A DNA stretch of 64,000 nucleotides, from assembly GCA_025200525.1 (NCBI GenBank), contig CM045762.1:189125154-189189153 (forward strand), in the 5' to 3' direction. How positions within the stretch are numbered: the stretch's first letter is position 1; each line of letters opens with the position of its first letter. This document shows positions 58,901 to 64,000 of this stretch, piece by piece. The translations under genes and the position numbers were made by a program. Source of the stretch: Camellia lanceoleosa (taxonomy: Eukaryota; Streptophyta; Magnoliopsida; Ericales; Theaceae). The notes beneath the pieces were generated by a model, which was given only the letters and a program-made list of their open reading frames with translations, was not told the origin of the DNA and ran no database searches.

Positions 58901-60420
58901 AGTCAGGGTTTCCTAAATTCCCCCAAAATAAATATTTAGATAGCGACTCTGTATCTGGCAAAGCAATCCATGTTTGGCACTTCTTTGAAAAAAATCTGTT
59001 TTCAAAAACGATTTGCCGGATTTGGACTCTTTGATGATTCATCGGTCTTGCATTGTACTCTGTGAGATTAGATACAGGACCGTGACATTGAGTCCTGAAC
59101 TGTAGTGAGCCCCAAATGAACAAAACAGGATTTCCCTTCCGAGACGTTCGGGGACATCTATAGGCATGAACTCGAAGAGACGAGAGTTGGTCTAAAGATT
59201 GCGTGGTGGCCATAGAGGTTCGATGCCAATAGAGAAGCAATGGAAGTTGGTCCAAAAACATGTGAAGCTTTGCTTGGGCGAGGGGATTGAGGACATGACC
59301 CCGAGTTAGAATATCACAAGCCCATCGAAGGTTCTTGAGAGGGACTTCGTCCTCAAGAACATTGAAGGGCAAGTGAGAGAAAGCCGCGAGCAGAAGTTGA
59401 GCTTGCTTTCGCTCAGCTGGATTAGGGGAAGGTGGGGGCTTGTAAGGTGGAAAGACCTTATCCGCGGAGAGGGCAAGCCTCAGTCTCTCTGTCCAGCAAG
59501 GATTTGGCTGAGGAGAAGGTGTAGATGCTTCTATTTCAGGAGATGGAGCAAGGGTAGAAGGAACAAGGGCATTAATATAATCGAGCCAGTCAGAAGAACA
59601 AATCTTCGCCTTCTGGGCTAAGAATGATGGATTGTACCCTTGAGCCTCTTCGAGGCGTCGAGCAGCGTGCACTATCTTTGTAGGTATGGAGGATGTATAC
59701 CATGCTACAAGCAGGTTTTCCTCCAAATTGCGTCGATGATCGATGGGCACGTATGGATAGACCACCGAGCTTCGCGCATAGGAAGGGAACTCTAAAGGGT
59801 CAGTAAACTCGACAAAGTAATGGTTGATTCGTTCCCTTAAATCACAGGCCTCAGGTTTTGACCAGTGTGTCCAGTTAGAAGTCCTAGAGGAAGAAAAAGT
59901 TGCAGCCTTATCCCATACAGAGGGTTGTGAAGAAGAACTTCCCATGTCCATATTTACAATTTTCTGAATCAAAGGATTGAGAGCAGTTTGTTCGTAGTCC
60001 AAGGGTGAGTCAGAAGAAGGATTTCCCGTGTCCATATTTGTAAGCTTTTGAATCAAAGGATTAAGGGCAATATGTTTGTAGTCCAAGGGTTGATAATTTG
60101 CAAAGGCATCCATGACCTGAATATAAAAAGGTGGGTAAGGGTGGCTAATTAATACATGAAGGTTCTTTCGAGGAATAACAGTATCATCAGATGACTCTTC
60201 GTGTGCTCGATCAATGAAGGAGGAAATTGATTCGGCCATTAAAATGTATCAGTTTGTTCGAATACTAAGGTGGTGGGGGTGTTCAAAAGATTGAAGGGGA
60301 GTTAATGCAGATAATGAATGACAGTTGCATTTCTAGAAGAATGCAAAGCCCATGCACGTTCTAAGACGTGGAGAAAAGGGCTTGATCCACTAATATCGCC
60401 AAGCGTTGGGTATATTAATG

Positions 60421-60430
60421 CGGGGGGTAA
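60421..60430 (+). promoter_or_regulatory. Polypurine tract of element B
   Basis: CGGGGGGTAA directly before the 3' LTR. Short, and ends in TAA, so the assignment is by position. Confidence 0.6.
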
Positions 60431-61185
60431 TGTTGGCTACATATTTTGTACAAGCCAATTACAATTCGACGCGTGGCAGAATAAGGGTAATACAGGAAGG
60501 CTAGTCAAATCTTCGATCCTAATCGTACACGTGGTAGTTAGTATTGGTTATTACAAGATCTGAGTAGCAGTGGATCAATAAAGAGAGGTAAGGTGATGTG
60601 GCTTCAACGGTTACTCACATTTAAATTCAAATTTGGAGGGAAGTCTAACTGCAAGTGATGGCATTGTGGGCTAATTACAAGGCAACGCGATCAGTGATCA
60701 TGGAGGAGCAGTTCAATGGTTGGAAACGCAGTTTGATGGTCATCCTTGAGAAGTATAGATAGCAGGGAAGACCCCAGAAAAAGCCCCTAGACTTAGATCC
60801 AAAAAATCAGTGTTTTATACTTATTTTCCTTTCCAGTTTTACATTTCCAGTCTTACATTTCCTGTACTTTAAATTCCTGCACTGCACTTCGTTCATAGGA
60901 GTAGTTTCAAGTAGATTGTTGTTGTAAATCTCTAGAAGGCTGAGTTTGGATCATTGTAAATTTTTCATTTTAATGAGATACTTCAATTGTTCTTCATTTA
61001 ATTGTTATATTGCTTAAATTCTCCTAAATCAAGCCACCAGTAAAAGTCCTCTTTATTGAGGCTGAAAGAACTAAAACACAATCGTCTGATAATTAGTTGA
61101 CAATTAATTCTCTGTAAGGACTGATTGATCCTTACTGCCACGCTCACAATTACAATAATACCTTCGAAAGCCAAAAAAGCCAACA
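60431..61185 (+). repeat. 3' LTR of element B (755 bp)
   Basis: Pairs with 17119-17831. Longer by a 14-bp and a 29-bp local duplication. Its TATA box has decayed to TATAGATA. Confidence 0.93.
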
Positions 61186-61367
61186 CTAATAAATTGTATG
61201 TTTTCTTTTAGAACGGTACTAAATTGTATGTTATTAATGTAATTGTCATTGTATTTTAATCTTCTTTTTTTTTTTTTATCTTGTTGCATATGTATAGAGA
61301 ATTTTAAAATATTATTCATTTTTTTTTATTTTACGTTTTTTTATAAAGACTGTACAATCTTATTATG

Positions 61368-61858
61368 CTTCTTAATAGGGTTTTGCAAAATATCACCCAA
61401 TCTGCTAAAATCGCACCGATCCGCATCGATCCGAATCAATCCGCACCACTATAACCGCTAACCGTGGTTTAAACTTTAAAATTTATAATTCGCCAACCGA
61501 ACCGCTTCGCTCCGCTATAGTAAATATATATATATATATATATTTTTAACTTCCAATGAAATACCAATGTAAAAATGAGTGTGAGAAAGATTTAAGATAT
61601 AAAATTTATTATAAATTAATGGTTATATATATGAAACATATTATGTAAAATTACTTTGTGTTATATATCTAAAAAATATTATACAAATTAGTGTTATATA
61701 TTATGCAAATGTGTGATAATTATTTAGAATATTCTTCATTCCGCCAATCCGTCAAAAACCGCCCAAACTGCAATTTGTCAATTTGTTAACCCGTGATTTG
61801 ATTTGTAATTTTACTCTCAAACCGCCCGAACCGCACCGCGCACACCCTTACTTCTTAA
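61368..61858. mobile_element. hAT-type MITE (61376-61850), TSD CTTCTTAA
   Basis: A 475-bp element flanked by a perfect 8-bp duplication CTTCTTAA (61368-61375, 61851-61858). The ends TAGGGTTTTGC and, inverted, TAAGGGTGTGCGCGG share a short TA(A)GGGT terminal repeat. GC-rich subterminal regions (CCGAACCGC, CGCACCGCG) flank an AT-rich core with (AT)n at 61524-61541. No transposase. The 8-bp duplication and TA(A)GGG ends point to the hAT superfamily. Confidence 0.85.
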
Positions 61859-62979
61859 CATGTACGTTTAAAGACATGTATTAATACAAAAAAAAAAAAA
61901 AAAATAGTATTAATTTGACATTGGTTTTTTTAGTTGATTTCTTTTGTATTTGGACTTTTTTAACCTCGTTTAGTTTGGCCTTTTTGACTTTTTCGAGAGA
62001 AAATATAATGATTATGATTTAAATGTGATATTTTATCTTATGGGTAAACTATCAATAGGTCCTAATAGTTGAACTTAATTCTCATCAAGTCATATTGAAA
62101 ATAAGTCTTGGTAAAATTGTCGTTAAAAATAATTTTTTTGTGATAATTTTTTATATACGTCGCTAAAAATTGACAATTAGTGACTTTTTTTTGTCATGAT
62201 TTTATAAATTGTCGCTAAAACTTACAATTAGTGACTTTTTTATAACAAATTTTTCCCATAGGACCTATTAGATAATAAGTTTATTTATTAGGACCTACAC
62301 GTAAGTACTCATTGTCTTATTGACTTATGTAGCTAATTTTGTCTTCTTATATTTTTTTAGCCAAAAATCAAATGCCACATGAAACTAAGTTCTCCAAACT
62401 TCAAAAATAGAAAGATTCAGGCCAAGTTTGGCAATTGTAAAATAATCTATCTTTTTATCTTTTTTCCATCGCATCACCTCTCTACTTTTCTGCACTAAAT
62501 GCCTTCTAAATTCCAATTGTTTCGATTGAAAAATGCTTCTTAAATTAGAAAGTCTAATTTGCATAGTTCAATGTTATATAATAGATTAACCCCACTTTTT
62601 TTTTTTATTAAGGGATATCATCAATTAATAAAGAAATGTGCAACACGGAATGATTTTTTATAGTAAGATTTGGAAACTAACAAACTTAATAAATGCATAT
62701 GGAAGAGGGTCTCCTCAGTTTTTGGATTGGATGTCGTTGTTTCGGCTCGTGAGATTTATTACAAATTTTATTTTGATGATTTAAATTATTTATTTTGTCA
62801 GATATTTCATATATTTCATTCACACAAAAAATTATGTCGATCCGATAGCTGTAACTAGTCAAATTTATCATTTTTTTTCACAAAAGAAAAGCATGATAAA
62901 AAAAATAAATCATATAATTTTTTATGAAAACGTAATAAATTGAACTAATTACAGATATCGGATAAACCTTGATGATGCA
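61859..62979. other. AT-rich intergenic DNA, no gene seen
   Basis: Strongly AT-rich with poly(A)/poly(T) runs. At 62119-62250 the motif GTCG(C/T)TAAAA recurs at 62119, 62159 and 62211 with ATTAGTGAC between, a small degenerate repeat that may be part of an old DNA transposon. GGTCCTA near 62056 and TAGGACC(T) near 62255 and 62288 could be its inverted edges. No coding signal. Confidence 0.5.
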
Positions 62980-63121
62980 GTTCGACCAGGTGAATGGGCT
63001 AGACCGATCCAAGCTCCTCAGGCCCACTGGATAACCTGCAAGCAAGTTCAATCGGGGAACGGGGTAGTCTCCCGGCGAACCCTCCGGTGTGCGAATTAGA
63101 AAGGGTGACAGACCAAAAATA

Positions 63122-63148
63122 TGGAGAGAGAGAGAGAGAGAGAGAGAG
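63122..63148 (+). repeat. (GA)n microsatellite
   Basis: An uninterrupted run of about 13 GA units. Confidence 0.95.
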
Positions 63149-63624
63149 GTAGAAAAACTTAACCTTCTTCTTGTCTTCAAGTTCGGCTTATATCCTCTGG
63201 TAATCGTTTCTCTGTCTTAGTCGTTCTGACCTCCTCGCCGAAAGTTTACGCCGTGGTTCGTCTTGTTCAGGGTGAGGGGATGTCATTCCGGCTGAGAGGT
63301 GTTGTCGCAATAAATGCTGTGATGGCTGCATTAATGGTGATGTGCTGTGGCAATAACTTTGCAGATCTTTGTCTGCTGATGTGGCCTGTCCTGCATCTGC
63401 CATGTGTCCGAATGTCATTGGCCTTCCTGTCGCTTGGCTTCGGTGATGCTGGGTTTTACTATCCGGGTTATGCAATGGGGTTTAAATGGTGGGCCTGGGT
63501 TTACTCATGGTGGGCTGTGGTTCTTGTGGGCCTATTCATGTCAGTAGTCCCCCATTCCCGAGTGCAGCTTTAGCCCAACGAAGGGAATAATAATAAGGAA
63601 GGCAAATCCGACCGGTGGGGGGAG

Positions 63625-63760
63625 ACCGACCGAGCGGGAGAGGCCGAGCGTGATGGTGACCGAGCGGGAGAGGCCGACCGCGAGGGTGACCGAGCGGGAG
63701 AGGCCGACCGCGAGGGTGACCGAGCGTGAGGGAGAAAGAGTGGGAGAGGCCGACCATGGG
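63625..63760. repeat. 30-bp minisatellite, about 4-5 degenerate units
   Basis: The unit is close to GACCGAGCGGGAGAGGCC plus GACCGCGAGGGT. Two units are identical and the outer ones degenerate. The minus strand stays open across it and would give a ten-residue repeat (PLPLGHPRGR-type), which I regard as incidental. Confidence 0.88.
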
Positions 63761-64000
63761 GGTGGCCGAGTGGAAGGGCGCGGGGCTCAAGAGGCGGCGT
63801 GTCACGTGACGATTTGAAGTGGAAAAGACAAGGTGAGGGCAGAAGTCAGTGCATCTGGACCATACACGTGGCAGAATTTCGGGGGAGGGGAAAGGTCAAG
63901 CGTTAGATCAGGAGTGAAACGCCAGGGCATTATTATGGGCATTGATGGTACAGTTTTGGCGGATGATTTGAAAAGTTTTCAAACTGGCGAACATTAATTT

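Larger units (their letters stand above)
54608..59167 (+). mobile_element. Solo LTR of element A family in the second antisense gene (54613-59162), TSD GGCAT
   Basis: TGTAGACATCCC at 54613 to GACATCTATA at 59162, 4550 bp, flanked by GGCAT at 54608-54612 and 59163-59167. The expected terminal TACA reads TATA, one C-to-T change. Plus orientation, opposite to the gene it splits. Contains a palindrome array (55555-55698), TATA box (55715), splice-donor motif (55951) and degenerate 158-bp repeats near 56030-56350. Confidence 0.93.
54305..60239 (-). pseudogene. Second antisense gene of element B, unknown function, split by a solo LTR
   Basis: Read on the minus strand from ATG at 60239 to the solo LTR edge at 59163 (359 codons), then from 54607 to a TAA at 54305 (101 codons including stop). 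The two parts join in frame once the LTR and one copy of GGCAT are removed, giving about 459 residues with no internal stop. Visible features: a tandem repeat of about 28 residues (LDY..ALNPLIQK..NMD.G, twice, around residues 52-107), a central globular-looking part (WSKPEACDLRERINHYFVEF, YPYVPIDHRRNLEENLLVAWY, SSDWLDYINAL), proline-rich PPYKPPPSPNP, and a charged C-terminal end likely to be helical or coiled-coil (LEQELRKTAFKIKAEELFYE). I recognise no family. No membrane segment or signal peptide. It starts 191 bp inside the 3' LTR of the element. Unlike gag, pol and PMD it carries no point stops. Confidence 0.75.
17119..61185 (+). mobile_element. Element B: Tat-lineage Ty3/gypsy retrotransposon with antisense genes
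   Basis: Bounded by two related LTRs (17119-17831 and 60431-61185), both starting TGTTGGCTACATATTTTG and ending CCAACA. The flanks are CTAAA on the left (17114-17118) and CTAAT on the right (61186-61190), a target duplication with one mismatch. The order is LTR, primer-binding site, gag, protease, RT-RNase H, second RNase H, integrase, two genes on the minus strand, polypurine tract, LTR. Subtracting five nested insertions and their duplicated target bases leaves about 15.5 kb. Five independent insertions, point stops in gag and pol, and diverged LTRs show an old, dead copy. It has the Tat lineage mark (second RNase H) and an extra-ORF region between pol and the 3' LTR, a place where Tat elements are known to carry additional ORFs. 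Confidence 0.93.
62980..64000. other. GC-rich block of unknown nature, cut by window edge
   Basis: Base composition changes abruptly near 62980 from AT-rich to GC-rich. Contents: a (GA)n run near 63122-63148, an open frame on the plus strand at 63253-63573 with hydrophobic, tryptophan-rich translation but no recognised domain, a 30-bp minisatellite, and two CACGTG G-box cores (about 63803 and 63866). It may be the start of another repeat or of a gene promoter. I cannot decide. Confidence 0.4.

Noticed and set aside
58728..59162. Extension of the second antisense gene to 58728
   Set aside because: This part is the end of the inserted solo LTR. The original gene continues at 54607, where the frame resumes after the target duplication.
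63253..63573. A 106-codon plus-strand frame with hydrophobic segments
   Set aside because: Looks membrane-like by composition, but has no homology I can name and lies in GC-rich repeat-like DNA. Not called as a gene.

Overview
The window is plant nuclear DNA, most likely from a eudicot. It is almost entirely LTR retrotransposons nested inside one another, and I see no convincing cellular gene. The plant assignment rests on Ty3/gypsy polyproteins of the Tat/Ogre type (pol with a second, archaeal-type RNase H between RT-RNase H and integrase), a plant mobile domain (PMD) gene, plant-style GT-AG introns and a hAT-type MITE. I cannot name the species.

Layout. (1) 1-12609, minus strand: element A, a decayed Tat-type Ty3/gypsy element with a 4.7 kb 5' LTR at 7944-12609. 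Its integrase end and 3' LTR lie off the left edge. It sits inside a Ty1/copia element (C), whose 3' end is at 12610-14733. (2) 14734-17118: AT-rich DNA without genes. (3) 17119-61185, plus strand: element B, a second Tat-lineage element with its own LTRs (17119-17831 and 60431-61185). It was about 15.5 kb long but now spans 44 kb, because five later insertions sit inside it, each with a perfect 5-bp target-site duplication. Four are solo LTRs of the element A family (20035-24034, 42983-47350, 49048-52988, 54613-59162). The fifth is a solo LTR of a different family (24907-36604), which itself contains a complete non-autonomous LARD-type element (26722-35939). (4) 61186-64000: AT-rich flank with a 475-bp hAT-type MITE, then a GC-rich block with a 30-bp minisatellite, cut by the window edge.

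Element B is the most interesting object. Its sense strand carries gag, protease, RT-RNase H, a second RNase H and integrase. Its 3' half carries two genes on the opposite strand: a PMD gene (53206 to 41347) and, upstream of it, an unrecognised gene of about 459 codons (60239 to 54305). Removing the solo LTRs restores an open frame in the second gene. In the PMD gene, removing two solo LTRs and two GT-AG introns gives exactly 1128 codons with no net frameshift but eight in-frame stops. Introns in an antisense gene are not removed from the sense genomic RNA, so they can survive retrotransposition.

The element A LTR family also shows regulatory-looking structure: a TATA box 0.6-1.1 kb into the LTR, a conserved splice donor 230-290 bp after it, arrays of AGCTTC/GAAGCT palindromes just before it in three copies, and tandem repeats of about 159 bp after the donor. 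The LARD and its related solo LTR carry CCGCTCGAGCGG palindromes in pairs always 20 bp apart.
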